Under the pieces are notes generated by a model. That model was not told where the DNA came from. It ran no database searches and saw nothing but the letters and a program-made list of their open reading frames with translations. Of a stretch of 64,000 nt of DNA, positions 7,867 to 16,710 are shown piece after piece (the first letter of the stretch is position 1; each line of letters opens with the position of its first letter). The position numbers and the translations under genes were made by a program. The stretch spans positions 3,782,001-3,846,000 of the forward strand of contig NZ_FMIC01000002.1 in assembly GCF_900091625.1 (NCBI RefSeq). Direction: 5' to 3'. Source of the stretch: Micromonospora peucetia. GTDB taxonomy: Bacteria > Actinomycetota > Actinomycetes > Mycobacteriales > Micromonosporaceae.

Positions 7867-8072
7867 GCTGTCCTCCATCTGGTCGGGGTGATGCGATGAC
7901 GTCACCGACAGTGATCGGCCGGGCTGGGGGGAAGCCGTGGCGATCCTGTCAGCGGGCTGGCAATTCGGCCCGCCGAGTCGGACAAACGGGTTGCCTCAGC
8001 CCTCTCGGGCGGTAAGGGTGGGCGGTCGACAGGCCCCGTCGGGGCGGAGCAGGTGACGGAAGGTGGCTCCTC

Positions 8073-8957
8073 TTGAAAACCTCCCCGAAGATCCGGGAAG
8101 TTCCGCTGACCGGAGCGGGCGCCGGCCCGTACGGCATCACGGTCGGCCCCGACGGCGCGCTGTGGCTGACGCTGGTCCATGCCGGCGAGATCGCCCGGGT
8201 GGGTGCGGACGGCGAGCTGCGCACCTGGCCGGTGGCGGCCGGCAGCCGGCCATTGATCATCACCCCGGGCCCCGACGGCGCCCTCTGGTTCACCCGCTCC
8301 GGCGACGACCGGGTCGGCCGGATCACCACCGACGGCGAGCTGAGCGCCGTCGCGCTAGCCCCTGGCACCGGCCCCTGCGGCATCGCCGCCGGTCCCGACG
8401 GCGCCCTCTGGTACGCGGGGATGAGTACCGACACGATAGGCCGGGTCACCGTCGACGGGGAGGTGACGCGGTTCCCGCTGCCGGTGAGCGGCGGCTTCGT
8501 CTCGATGGTCGCCGCCGGTCCCGACGAGGCCGTCTGGTTCACGCTCAACCAGGCGAACGCGGTGGGTCGGATCGGCATGGACGGCGCGGTGACCCTGCAT
8601 CCGCTGCCGACCGAGGGGGCGGCGCCGGTCGGCATCACCGCCGGCGTGGACGGGGCGCTCTGGTTCGTCGAGATCGGCGCCGGTCAGCTCGGTCGGATCA
8701 CCCCGAACGGCCGGATCGACGAGTATCCGCTGCCGGACCGGTCCGCCCGGCCGCACGCGATCGTCGCCGACCCGGCCGGCGGCTGCTGGTACACGGAGTG
8801 GGGCGGCAACCGCATCGGCCACGTCGCCCCGAACGGCGCGATCACCACCCACGACCTGCCGACCCCGGCCTCCGAACCCCACGGCCTCACGGTCGCCCCC
8901 GACGCCACGGTCTGGGCAGCTCTGGAAACCGGCGCCCTGGCCCACCTGACCCCCTAA
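8073..8957 (+). CDS. Streptogramin B lyase (Vgb)-like seven-bladed propeller
   Basis: A 294-residue protein made almost entirely of repeats of the type GPDGALWFT...IGRIT.DGE, about one every 42 residues (seven are visible, with GITVGPDGALWL, ITPGPDGALWF, IAAGPDGALWY, VAAGPDEAVWF, ITAGVDGALWF, VADPAGGCWYT and TVAPDATVWA). This is the Vgb fold. True Vgb opens the lactone of streptogramin B by elimination; many actinobacterial relatives are of unknown substrate. No signal peptide is seen, so it should be cytosolic. The TTG at 8073 starts the homology, with GGAAGGTGG upstream. Activity against antibiotics is inference only. Confidence 0.82.
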   Translation: MKTSPKIREVPLTGAGAGPYGITVGPDGALWLTLVHAGEIARVGADGELRTWPVAAGSRPLIITPGPDGALWFTRSGDDRVGRITTDGELSAVALAPGTGPCGIAAGPDGALWYAGMSTDTIGRVTVDGEVTRFPLPVSGGFVSMVAAGPDEAVWFTLNQANAVGRIGMDGAVTLHPLPTEGAAPVGITAGVDGALWFVEIGAGQLGRITPNGRIDEYPLPDRSARPHAIVADPAGGCWYTEWGGNRIGHVAPNGAITTHDLPTPASEPHGLTVAPDATVWAALETGALAHLTP

Positions 8958-8976
8958 CCCACCCCCACCCGCCTCG

Positions 8977-9039
8977 GGTTGATCATGAGGTTGGCGGCAA
9001 CGATTCCGACATTTCGCGCCGCTAACCTCATGATCAACC
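8977..9039. repeat. Dispersed-type hairpin element, family C
   Basis: Left arm GGTTGATCATGAGGTTGGCG (continuing to 8998) and its complement at 9018-9039 match in 21 of 22 positions; the 19-nt loop is AACGATTCCGACATTTCGC. It sits exactly between two convergent genes. Only one copy is present here; its size and position resemble families A and B. Confidence 0.8.
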
Positions 9040-9074
9040 GGGTGGCCGGGTGGTCGGGGGTGGGGTGGGGTGGG

Positions 9075-10022
9075 TCAGTGGACGGCGGGGGCGATCTTGA
9101 GGGTGCCGGTGTTCGTGTCGAGGGTGGCCTCGGTGCCCACGGGGACGGTGAGCTGGCCGGGGCCGTGACCGATCGGGAGGCCGCCGAGGACGGGGACGCC
9201 GAGGTCGCCGAGGCGCTCGGAGAGCACGTCGGCGACGCCGACCGGCCAGCCGTCCGCGCAGTCGGTGAACTGGCCCACCGCCACCCCGGCCAGCCCGTCC
9301 AGCACTCCGGCGCGGCGGAGCTGGGTGAGCATCCGGTCCACCTTGTAGGGCGGCTCCTGCACGTCCTCGACCAACAGGACCGCCCCGGTCAGGTCCGGCA
9401 TGTCCGGGGTGCCGAGCGACGCCACGACCAGGCAGAGGTTGCCGCCCAGCAGCGGGCCGGTGGCCCGGCCGGGCACGCGTACTCCGAAGCTCTCCTCCTC
9501 GGCGACGGCGCTCACCGTGACCGGCTCGGTGGTCATCAGGGCGGCGTGCAGCGACTCGGCCGAGCGCAGCGGCGTGCGCTCGTCCAGCCAGGCGGCTCCC
9601 GGGCCGTGCACGCCGGTCAGCCGGGCGCCCCGCCAGAGCGCGAACTGGAGCGCGGTGATGTCGGAGAAGCCGGCGACCACCTTCGGGTCGCGGCGTACGG
9701 CGGCCATGTCGATCGCGTCGACGATCCGCTGCGCGCCGTAGCCACCCCGGGTGCAGATCACCCCGCGCACCTCGGGGTCGGCGAACGCCGTGTTCAGGTC
9801 GGCGGCGCGCAGTTCGTCCGTGCCGGCGAGATAGCCCTGCCGGGCGTACGCGTTCGGCGCGAGCACCGGCCGCAGCCCCCAGCCGGTGAGCAGTTCGATG
9901 CCCCGAGCCACCCGTTCCGGCCGGGTCGGGCCAGACGGCGACACCAGCATGACGGTGTCGCCGGGGCGCAGCACCGGCGGTCGTACGGCGGTGGCGGGGG
10001 TCGGGTGGGTGCGGTCGGACAC
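9075..10022 (-). CDS. LD-carboxypeptidase (peptidase family S66)
   Basis: A 315-residue S66 serine peptidase. Such enzymes cut the L,D bond to the terminal D-Ala of murein tetrapeptides during wall recycling; related members include microcin-C-type self-immunity proteins. RPGDTVMLVSPSGPT opens the N-domain, GVICTRGGYGAQRIVDAID holds the nucleophile-elbow region, and VVAGFSDITALQ and GVHGPGAAW follow; the C-domain ends PVGTEATLDTNTGTLKI. The expected Ser of the triad appears to be replaced or shifted (the usual GGYG(S/A) position reads GGYGAQR), so the catalytic register should be aligned. The GTG at 10022 has a TAGGCT -10 element 8 nt upstream and no ribosome site. No signal peptide is seen. 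Confidence 0.85.
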   Translation of the reverse strand: MSDRTHPTPATAVRPPVLRPGDTVMLVSPSGPTRPERVARGIELLTGWGLRPVLAPNAYARQGYLAGTDELRAADLNTAFADPEVRGVICTRGGYGAQRIVDAIDMAAVRRDPKVVAGFSDITALQFALWRGARLTGVHGPGAAWLDERTPLRSAESLHAALMTTEPVTVSAVAEEESFGVRVPGRATGPLLGGNLCLVVASLGTPDMPDLTGAVLLVEDVQEPPYKVDRMLTQLRRAGVLDGLAGVAVGQFTDCADGWPVGVADVLSERLGDLGVPVLGGLPIGHGPGQLTVPVGTEATLDTNTGTLKIAPAVH

Positions 10023-10030
10023 AGCGGCAG

Positions 10031-10036
10031 AGCCTA
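10031..10036 (-). promoter_or_regulatory. -10 element TAGGCT, leaderless-type start of the S66 peptidase
   Basis: On the minus strand TAGGCT ends 8 nt before the GTG at 10022, and no Shine-Dalgarno lies between. Confidence 0.5.
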
Positions 10037-10047
10037 GTCGCGGCAGG

Positions 10048-10365
10048 TCAGGCTTCCACGTACCGGTCGGCCCAGTCCGCCGACGGTGGGACGGGCGTGA
10101 TGACGTCGATCAGCACTCCGTCGGGTGCGGCGACGATGAAGTGCCGCTGCCCGAAGTCCTCGTCGCGCAGCCCCAGTTCGGCGCGCAGTCCGCCCCGGAC
10201 GACGAGCCGCTCCCATTCGGCCCTGGCGGACACCCGGGCCGCCCTGGCCCGGATGCTCGACGCGTTGCGTATCCCCTGGCCCGGGTGCCCGGCCGCGCCG
10301 GGGCCGGTCGGCGGCGAGGTCGCCGCCGCGCGGGGTGGAGGCGTTCCGGGTTCCGTCGGGGTCAC
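10048..10365 (-). pseudogene. Truncated VOC-family gene, C-terminal half only
   Basis: The frame encodes 105 residues, of which only about the last 55 look like a protein family. LRAELGLRDEDFGQRHFIVAAP, then GVLIDVITPVPPS, is the conserved C-terminal half of a glyoxalase-like VOC protein. The first 45 residues (Pro/Ala-rich, MTPTEPGTPPPRAAATS) have no VOC character and run into the promoter of the divergent amidotransferase gene. The N-terminal VOC module is therefore missing, probably through an old deletion. It could instead be a short novel protein, but no ribosome site supports the ATG. Confidence 0.55.
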
Positions 10366-10369
10366 CGGC

Positions 10370-10375
10370 TAGCCT
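10370..10375 (+). promoter_or_regulatory. -10 element TAGCCT, leaderless-type start of the amidotransferase-glnE operon
   Basis: TAGCCT is separated by 7 nt from the GTG at 10383; no ribosome site lies between. No convincing -35 was found. Confidence 0.5.
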
Positions 10376-10382
10376 CGACGTC

Positions 10383-11150
10383 GTGGCTACCGCGTTGGTG
10401 ATCGAGAACGACCCGACTGACGACGTCCGCCGGCTCGGCGAGTGGCTTACCGAGGCCGGCCTCGACCTGTGGGTGGTCCGCACCCACGCCGGTGACGAGA
10501 TCCCCGCCGACCTGGCGGGATACTCCGCGCTGGTGGTGCTCGGCGGTCCGGTGCCGCCGTACCCGCTGCCGGACGGGTCGCCCGCCGAGCCCTGGCTCCC
10601 GGCGCTGGAGGGGCTGCTGCGCAAGGCCGTCCGGCACCGGGTGCCGACCCTCGGCATCTGCCTCGGCGCGCAACTGCTGGCCACCGCGCACGCCGGCGAG
10701 GTCGTGCGCAGCCCGAGCGGGCCGGAGGTCGGCCCCAGTGTGGTCGGCAAGCGGGACGCCGCCGACACCGACCCGCTGTTCCGTTACGTCCCGCTGATGC
10801 CCGACGTGTTCCAGTGGCACGCCGACGAGATCACCGAGCTGCCCCGTGGCGCCACCCTGCTGGCCGCCTCCACCCGCTACCCGCACCAGGCCTTCCGCAT
10901 GGGCGACCGGGCCTGGGGGCTGCAGTTCCACATCGAGTGCGACACCGCCATGATCGCCGACTGGGCCGCCGACTCGGCGCTGCTGGCCGAGCTGGGTTAC
11001 GACCCCGACCTGGTGGTGGCGGCCTGCCACGACGTGATGGTCGACGTCGAGGAGGTCTGGCAGCCGTTCGCCGCCCGGTTCGCCGCGCTGGCCCTCGGCG
11101 AGTTGGACGACGCCGAGCCCCGCCGTAGCCTGCCCCTGCTCGGGCAGTGA
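10383..11150 (+). CDS. Class I glutamine amidotransferase
   Basis: A 255-residue stand-alone GATase1 domain, resembling GMP-synthase glutaminase subunits. The nucleophile elbow GICLGAQLLA supplies Cys, and GLQFHIECD supplies the His and Glu of the triad; ALVVLGGPVPPY is the oxyanion loop. No acceptor domain is fused, so the ammonia acceptor is unknown. I chose the GTG at 10383, the point where homology begins, preceded by a leaderless-type -10. The TGA stop overlaps the ATG of glnE by one base (TGATG), so the two genes are translationally coupled. That links this glutaminase to nitrogen control by position only. Confidence 0.85.
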   Translation: MATALVIENDPTDDVRRLGEWLTEAGLDLWVVRTHAGDEIPADLAGYSALVVLGGPVPPYPLPDGSPAEPWLPALEGLLRKAVRHRVPTLGICLGAQLLATAHAGEVVRSPSGPEVGPSVVGKRDAADTDPLFRYVPLMPDVFQWHADEITELPRGATLLAASTRYPHQAFRMGDRAWGLQFHIECDTAMIADWAADSALLAELGYDPDLVVAACHDVMVDVEEVWQPFAARFAALALGELDDAEPRRSLPLLGQ

Positions 11151-14100
11151 TGAGCCGGCCGGCCAGGGCGGCGGGCCGGCTCGCCCGCTACGGCTTCGGC
11201 ACCGACGGCGGCGTCGGTGCCACCCGCGCCGACGACCTGCTCGGCCCGGACGGGCTCGGGCTGTGGCGGCCGGACGTGCAGGAACCCGCCGACGACCGCG
11301 CGGCGGAGCTGCTCGTCGCGCTCTCCCGGGCTGCCGACCCGGACCTGGCGCTGCGCCAGCTGCACCGCATCGTCGAGGCTGAGCGCCGGACCGCCCCGGA
11401 GCACACCGCGTCGGCGCTGCTGGCGGCGCTCGCGGACGACCCGGGCCTGCGCCGCCGGCTGATCGCCGTCCTCGGCGCGTCCGCCGCGCTCGGCGACCAC
11501 CTGGTCGCCAACCACGACCAGTGGCCGGCGCTGCGCACCGAACCGGACGGGCTGGCGCCGACCGCCGAGGGGCGGCTCGACCTGTCCGACGACGGGCAGC
11601 CGGTGGCGGTGCTGCGCAGGGCGTACCGGCTGGCGCTGTTGCGGATCGCGGCGGCCGACCTGACCGGCGGCCGGGGCCTGGAGCAGACCATGGCCGCGCT
11701 CTCCGGGCTGGCCGACGCGACCCTGGCGGCGGCGTACGAGATCGCGGTCGGCGAGCTGCCTGAGGGCACCCACCGGCCCCGGCTCGCCGTCGTGGCGATG
11801 GGCAAGTGCGGCGGCGACGAGCTGAACTACGTCTCCGACGTGGACGTGATCTTCGTGGCCGCCGAGGACGACGACCTCGCCGCGGCGACCACGGTCGCCA
11901 CCCGGCTGATCCACGTCTGCGGGCTGGTCGCCTGGCCGGTCGACGCCGCCCTGCGTCCGGAGGGCAGCCGAGGGCCGCTGGTGCGGACGCTGGCCAGCCA
12001 TCTCGCCTACTACCGGCGCTGGGCGCGCACCTGGGAGTTCCAGGCGCTGCTCAAGGCCCGGCCGGCGGCCGGCGACCTGGTGCTGGGCCGGGAGTGGATC
12101 GACCAGCTCGCCCCCCTGGTGTGGCGGGCCGCCGAGCGACCCGAGGCGGTCGAGGACGTCCGCGCCATGCGGCGCAGGATCATCGACAACATCCCGCCGA
12201 AGGAGCAGGAGCGCGAGATCAAGCGCGGCCCGGGCGGGCTGCGCGACATCGAGTTCGCCGTGCAGCTGCTGCAACTGGTGCACGGCCGGGGCGACGAGTC
12301 GCTGCGGGCGCCCGGCACCATCCCGGCGCTGCGCGCGCTGGTCGCCGGTGGCTACGTCGGCCGGGCCGACGGCGAGGCGCTGCTGCGCGGCTACCGCTTC
12401 CTGCGCGGCGTCGAGCACCGCCTCCAGCTCCAGGGGCTGCGCCGCACCCACACCGTGCCGACCGAGCCGACCGCGCTGCGCTGGCTGGCCGCCGCGCTGG
12501 GCCACACCGCCACGCCGGGCCGCAGCGCCGTCGAGGAGTTCCGCGCCGAGTGGGTCACCCACGCCACCGAGGTACGCCGGCTGCACGCCAAGCTGCTCTA
12601 CCGGCCGCTGCTGGAGTCGGTGGCCCGGGTGCCGGCCGACGGGCTGCGGCTGACCCCCGAGGCGGCCCGGCACCGGCTGGAGATCCTCGGCTTCGCCGAC
12701 CCCGCCGGGGCGCTGCGTCACCTCCAGGCCCTCACCGGCGGGGTGAGCCGCACCGCCGCCATCCAGCGCACCCTGCTGCCGGTGCTGCTCAGCGAGTTCG
12801 CCGACGCCCCCGAACCGGACCGCGGCCTGCTCAGCTACCGGCAGGTCTCCGACAAGCTCGGCAGCACCCCCTGGTACCTGCGCCTGCTGCGCGACTCCGG
12901 GCCGGTGGCCCGCCGGCTGGCCCGGGTGCTCTCCTCCTCCCGGTACGCCGCCGACCTGCTGGCCCGCGAGCCGGAGGCGCTGCGACTGCTGGCCGAGGAA
13001 AGCGAGCTGACCCCCCGGCCCAGGGCGGTCCTCTGCGAGGGCTTCGCCGCCGCCGCGGCCCGGCACGCCGACCCGGTCGAGGCCACCCGGGCGATCCGGG
13101 CGCTGCGCCGCCGGGAGCTGGTCCGGATCGCCTGCGCCGACCTGCTGAGCCGGGCCGGGTCGCTGGCCCCGTCGCCGCCCCGGCCCGACGGTGGGCGGGC
13201 GGCGCTCGGCCTCGCCGACGTGACCGCCGTCGGCACCGCCCTGGCAGGCGTCACCGACGCCACCCTGGCCGCCGCGCTGCGGGCCGCCCGGGCTGCCCAA
13301 CCACCCGTGCCGGGGCTGCGCTTCGCCGTCATCGGCGTGGGCCGGCTTGGCGGGTACGAGTCGAACTACCTCTCCGACGCCGACGTGCTCTTCGTCTACG
13401 ACGCGCCGCCCGGTGCGGGCGACGGCGTGGCCGGCACCGCCGCCCGCACCGTCGCCGAGGAGCTGCGCCGGCTGCTCGGCGTGCCCGCGCCCGACCCGCC
13501 GCTCGGCGTCGACGCCGACCTGCGCCCGGAGGGCCGGCAGGGCCCGCTGGTACGCAGCCTGGCCGCGTACACGCAGTACTACGCCCGCTGGTCGAAGGTG
13601 TGGGAGGCGCAGGCGCTGCTGCGCGCCCGGTTCGTCTGCGGCGACGCCGACCTGGGCGCGGAGTTCGAGGCGATGGTCGACCCGGTGCGCTATCCGGCGG
13701 ACGGGCTGACCCGCGAGCAGGTGGTGGAGATCCGCCGGATCAAGGCGCGGGTGGAGCACGAGCGGCTGCCCCGGGGCGCCGACCCGGCCACCCACACCAA
13801 GCTCGGGCGGGGTGGCCTCGCCGACGTCGAGTGGGCGGTGCAGTTGCTCCAGCTCCGGCACGCCGGGATGATTCCGGCGCTGCGCGGCACGCGTACGCTC
13901 GACGCCCTCGCGGCGGCCCGGAACGCGGGCCTGGTAGATCCGACGGACGCCACCGAGATGGCGGCCGGCTGGACGCTGGCCGCGCAGGTCCGCAACGCGC
14001 TGATGCTGGTCCGTGGCCGGGAGGGCGACCAGCTGCCCCGGCACGGCGTCGAGCTGGCCGGGGTGGTCCGGCTGCTCGGCCGGGACGATCCGGGCGAGTT

Positions 14101-14167
14101 CCTCGACGAGTACCTGCGCACCGGCCGCCGCTCCCGGGCGGCGATGGAACGGGTGCTGGACTCCTGA
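11150..14167 (+). CDS. glnE: Bifunctional glutamine synthetase adenylyltransferase/deadenylase
   Basis: A 1005-residue GlnE with the classical duplicated nucleotidyltransferase architecture. The N-terminal half carries AVVAMGKCGGDELNYVSDVDVIFV (adenylyl-removing site), and the C-terminal half carries FAVIGVGRLGGYESNYLSDADVLFVYD (adenylyl-transferring site). Each is followed by its own R/D motifs (LRPEGSRGPLVR and LRPEGRQGPLVR) and a helical GlnD_UR_UTase-like segment (KRGPGGLRDIEFAVQLLQL; KLGRGGLADVEWAVQLLQL). It adds or removes AMP on the conserved Tyr of GlnA1, encoded at 21663-23087. The start is the ATG at 11150, overlapping the upstream stop. Both catalytic acidic pairs look intact. Confidence 0.97.
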   Translation: MSRPARAAGRLARYGFGTDGGVGATRADDLLGPDGLGLWRPDVQEPADDRAAELLVALSRAADPDLALRQLHRIVEAERRTAPEHTASALLAALADDPGLRRRLIAVLGASAALGDHLVANHDQWPALRTEPDGLAPTAEGRLDLSDDGQPVAVLRRAYRLALLRIAAADLTGGRGLEQTMAALSGLADATLAAAYEIAVGELPEGTHRPRLAVVAMGKCGGDELNYVSDVDVIFVAAEDDDLAAATTVATRLIHVCGLVAWPVDAALRPEGSRGPLVRTLASHLAYYRRWARTWEFQALLKARPAAGDLVLGREWIDQLAPLVWRAAERPEAVEDVRAMRRRIIDNIPPKEQEREIKRGPGGLRDIEFAVQLLQLVHGRGDESLRAPGTIPALRALVAGGYVGRADGEALLRGYRFLRGVEHRLQLQGLRRTHTVPTEPTALRWLAAALGHTATPGRSAVEEFRAEWVTHATEVRRLHAKLLYRPLLESVARVPADGLRLTPEAARHRLEILGFADPAGALRHLQALTGGVSRTAAIQRTLLPVLLSEFADAPEPDRGLLSYRQVSDKLGSTPWYLRLLRDSGPVARRLARVLSSSRYAADLLAREPEALRLLAEESELTPRPRAVLCEGFAAAAARHADPVEATRAIRALRRRELVRIACADLLSRAGSLAPSPPRPDGGRAALGLADVTAVGTALAGVTDATLAAALRAARAAQPPVPGLRFAVIGVGRLGGYESNYLSDADVLFVYDAPPGAGDGVAGTAARTVAEELRRLLGVPAPDPPLGVDADLRPEGRQGPLVRSLAAYTQYYARWSKVWEAQALLRARFVCGDADLGAEFEAMVDPVRYPADGLTREQVVEIRRIKARVEHERLPRGADPATHTKLGRGGLADVEWAVQLLQLRHAGMIPALRGTRTLDALAAARNAGLVDPTDATEMAAGWTLAAQVRNALMLVRGREGDQLPRHGVELAGVVRLLGRDDPGEFLDEYLRTGRRSRAAMERVLDS

Positions 14168-14173
14168 GCCGGT

Positions 14174-14205
14174 GCGCCCCGGGCCGCAGAACGGTCCGGG
14201 GGCGC
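14174..14205. terminator. Hairpin between glnE and the methyltransferase gene
   Basis: GCGCCCCGGGCC (14174-14185) pairs with GGTCCGGGGGCGC (14193-14205) with one bulged base. It lies in the 47-bp gap between convergent genes. Confidence 0.6.
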
Positions 14206-14214
14206 CCTCGGGGA

Positions 14215-14919
14215 CTACCGCGTGCGGCGCACGAGCACCACGTTGTCGACCAGCATGCCGGTCTCGCCGTCCGGGCCGGTGGCCTGCCGGCTCGGGGCGT
14301 CGAGCCGCTCGGTCTGCCACCGGTCGGGGTCGAGGTCGAGCGCGGCCAGGGTCTCCTGCGGGGTGGAGAAGCGCGCGTGCCCGTGGTCGTGACGTCCCCA
14401 CGGCGGCGCCTCGCCGTGCTCGACGACGAGCAGCCGGCCGCCGGGGGCCACGGCCCGGGCCGCCGACCGGAGCAACTCCGCCCGGGGAAACTCCAGCGGC
14501 GACTGGAGGAACTGCGCGGAGACCAGGTCGTACTCGCCCGGTGGGAACGTCCGGGTGAGGTCGTGCCGGCGGAACTCGACGCGCGACGCGACCCCGGCCG
14601 TGGTGGCCTCCTCGGACGCCCGGGCGAGCGCGGTCTCGGAGACGTCGACTGCGGTCACCCGCCAGCCCTGCCCGGCCAGCCAGATCGCGTCGCCGCCCTC
14701 ACCGCAGCCGAGGTCCAGCACGGTGCCGGCCGGCAACTGTCCGGCTACCTCGACCAGGATCGGGTTCGCCCGGCCGCTCCAGACCCGGTCGTGCCGTCCG
14801 TAGTGCTCCTCCCAGAACCGCACGGTCTCGTCGTCCACGTCCGGGTTTTGCCGCCCGTCGTGGCCGGTGGCCGCCGTGGTGTCGTGGTGCCGGTGCCCAC
14901 CGGTCGTCGCGTCGTGCAT
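14215..14919 (-). CDS. Class I SAM-dependent methyltransferase
   Basis: A 234-residue methyltransferase with motif I VLDLGCGEGGDAIWLA, the acidic post-motif VTAVDVSETAL, motif II region YDLVSAQFLQSPLEFPR and motif III APGGRLLVVEHGE. The N-terminus carries a His-rich stretch (GGHRHHDTT) that may simply be a disordered tail. Domain features resemble tellurite-resistance TehB/UbiE-like small-molecule methyltransferases; the substrate is not identifiable. The start is ATG 14919, preceded by AGGAGGACGAGAC; a longer open frame upstream has no ribosome site. It converges on glnE. Confidence 0.85.
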   Translation of the reverse strand: MHDATTGGHRHHDTTAATGHDGRQNPDVDDETVRFWEEHYGRHDRVWSGRANPILVEVAGQLPAGTVLDLGCGEGGDAIWLAGQGWRVTAVDVSETALARASEEATTAGVASRVEFRRHDLTRTFPPGEYDLVSAQFLQSPLEFPRAELLRSAARAVAPGGRLLVVEHGEAPPWGRHDHGHARFSTPQETLAALDLDPDRWQTERLDAPSRQATGPDGETGMLVDNVVLVRRTR

Positions 14920-15034
14920 GTCTCGTCCTCCTGGTGCGCTGCCTCGGTGACCTGCCACGTCGATCGTGCGCGCTGGCGGCGGACGGAGCAAGTAACCTTG
15001 CCGGATCGGCAAAAGTGCGGGTGACGTCCCGGGG

Positions 15035-16675
15035 TCAGCTGCCGAGCCGGTACTGCCCGGCGCGGGGCACCGTCACCGCCGTCCAGCCGCCGTCGGCGGC
15101 GACCGTGGCCCCGCCCGAGGCGGTCAGCCAGCGGTTGTGCCGCACCCGGACCGGCACCGTGCCGGCGGCCGGCGCCCGGAACGTCACCGAGGCGCCGTCC
15201 TGCGCGACCAGCTCGGCCGGAGCGCCGACGATCGGGGTCGGGTCGGTCACCGCCCAGACCCGCCAGTGCGGGCCGGACCAGACGGGCGTCAGGTACGGCA
15301 GCCCGCCCGCGACCAGCTCGGCCTCGGCCCGCCCGACCCAGGACAGCGGGGCGTCCGGCACCGCGACGAACTGCACCGCGTTGTCGGTGAGCCAGTCCCG
15401 GTAGCTCGCGGCGGTCAACGGCACCCCGGTGCCGGCCGCCCCCGGCACGGTGGTGAAGAAGATCGGGTTGCGGTCGATGTCGGCCTGCCGCAGCCAGCCC
15501 CGGGCCAACGGCACCCCGCCCAACGAGGCGGCCTCCCAGTAGTTGCGGGTCGGCGGGACCTCCACCCGGCCGGTGAGTCGCTGCCCGTCGAGGAACGCCC
15601 GCAGCGGCGCGAAGTAGGCCGCCCGGCTGGTCGGGTCGTCGACGCTGCGCAGGTCTGCGGGGGACACCGGCGGCTGCCACCAGCACACCGCCGCCAGCAG
15701 CACGGCGAGCGCGACAGCTGGCACGGCGGGGCGGTGGTTCCGGCCCCGCCACGCCGTCAGCCGGGCCGGGGGCCGGGCGGCGGCGGCCAGCAGGGGCAGG
15801 GCGAACATGACGGCCAGCCGGGTGGCGTTCAGCCCGACGGGGGTGTGCACCAACGATGCCGCCAGCACTCCGGCCGCCGAGAGCAGCGCCCCCACCCGCA
15901 CCGGCCGGTACCCCACCAGCGCAGCGACGAGCAGGCTGGTCAACACGGCACGGACCGTGTCGGTGCGGCTGATGTTCATCCAGCCGCCGTCGCCGAAGAG
16001 CAGGGCGGTCAGCCCTAGCGGCAGCGCGGCGGCGACGCCGAGCGCCAGGCCGTCGGCGTACCGGCGGGTCAGTAGCAGCGCCGCGCCGGCCAGGCCGACG
16101 AAGAGGCCCGCCACCGGGCTCGTCGCCGAGGCCAACAGCGCGCCAGCCGCCGCCAGCCCGAGCCGTACGAGCTGCCGGCGCCGCGCCCGCCCGTCCGCGC
16201 TGGCGTCGGTCGGGGCGTCCGGGCCGGTGTTTGTCGGCGGGGCCGGGACACGGGGGAGGGTGAGGGCGAGCAGCGCCCCGAGGCCGAAGGCCACCCCGAG
16301 GCCGTACGTCACCCGGCCCGAGACCAGGTTGCCGGCGATGGTGAGCACCCCGACCAGGCTGCCGAGCAGTGGCCGGGGCACGCCGGTGCGCACCAGCAGC
16401 GCCGCGAACGCGGTCGCCGCCGCCACCAGGGCCAGCGCACCGGTGACCCGCACCCCGAGCAGCGCCATCACCGGCTGGGAGAGCAGGCTGTAGCCGAACT
16501 GCTGCACGCCGCCGTACCAGCGCAGGTCCACCGGGGCGAGACCGTGGGCAGCGAAGAAGTCGGCCCGCGCGACCTGTGCCGCGAGGTCGGAGCCAGTCGG
16601 TGGAAGGGTGAGGTAGGCCACGCCGAGGAGCACTGCGGACACGGCGGCCACCGCCACCACCCGACTGCGCCGCAT
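15035..16675 (-). CDS. Polytopic membrane protein, probable GT-C-type glycosyltransferase
   Basis: About 546 residues. The first 350 or so contain roughly ten hydrophobic segments; an early periplasmic-type loop reads FFAAHGLAPVDLRWYGG. A C-terminal soluble domain of about 190 residues follows (RVEVPPTRNYWEAASLGG ... YLTPVWSGPHWRVWAVTDP ... TVPVRVRHNRWL), ending in a beta-rich tail. This layout resembles actinobacterial lipid-linked-sugar glycosyltransferases of the GT-C superfamily, but no named family is certain. The ATG at 16675 has GGAGG 5 nt upstream; a GTG two codons earlier is the alternative. It is divergent, by only 35 bp, from the mannosyltransferase pair, which suggests a shared envelope function. 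Confidence 0.75.
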   Translation of the reverse strand: MRRSRVVAVAAVSAVLLGVAYLTLPPTGSDLAAQVARADFFAAHGLAPVDLRWYGGVQQFGYSLLSQPVMALLGVRVTGALALVAAATAFAALLVRTGVPRPLLGSLVGVLTIAGNLVSGRVTYGLGVAFGLGALLALTLPRVPAPPTNTGPDAPTDASADGRARRRQLVRLGLAAAGALLASATSPVAGLFVGLAGAALLLTRRYADGLALGVAAALPLGLTALLFGDGGWMNISRTDTVRAVLTSLLVAALVGYRPVRVGALLSAAGVLAASLVHTPVGLNATRLAVMFALPLLAAAARPPARLTAWRGRNHRPAVPAVALAVLLAAVCWWQPPVSPADLRSVDDPTSRAAYFAPLRAFLDGQRLTGRVEVPPTRNYWEAASLGGVPLARGWLRQADIDRNPIFFTTVPGAAGTGVPLTAASYRDWLTDNAVQFVAVPDAPLSWVGRAEAELVAGGLPYLTPVWSGPHWRVWAVTDPTPIVGAPAELVAQDGASVTFRAPAAGTVPVRVRHNRWLTASGGATVAADGGWTAVTVPRAGQYRLGS

Positions 16676-16710
16676 GCCCACCTCCGTACCGCGACCACCG
16701 TACTGGCAGC

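Noticed and set aside
10997..14401. Open frame of 1134 codons antisense to glnE
   Set aside because: An artefact of high GC: composition is low-complexity and the glnE catalytic motifs lie on the opposite strand.
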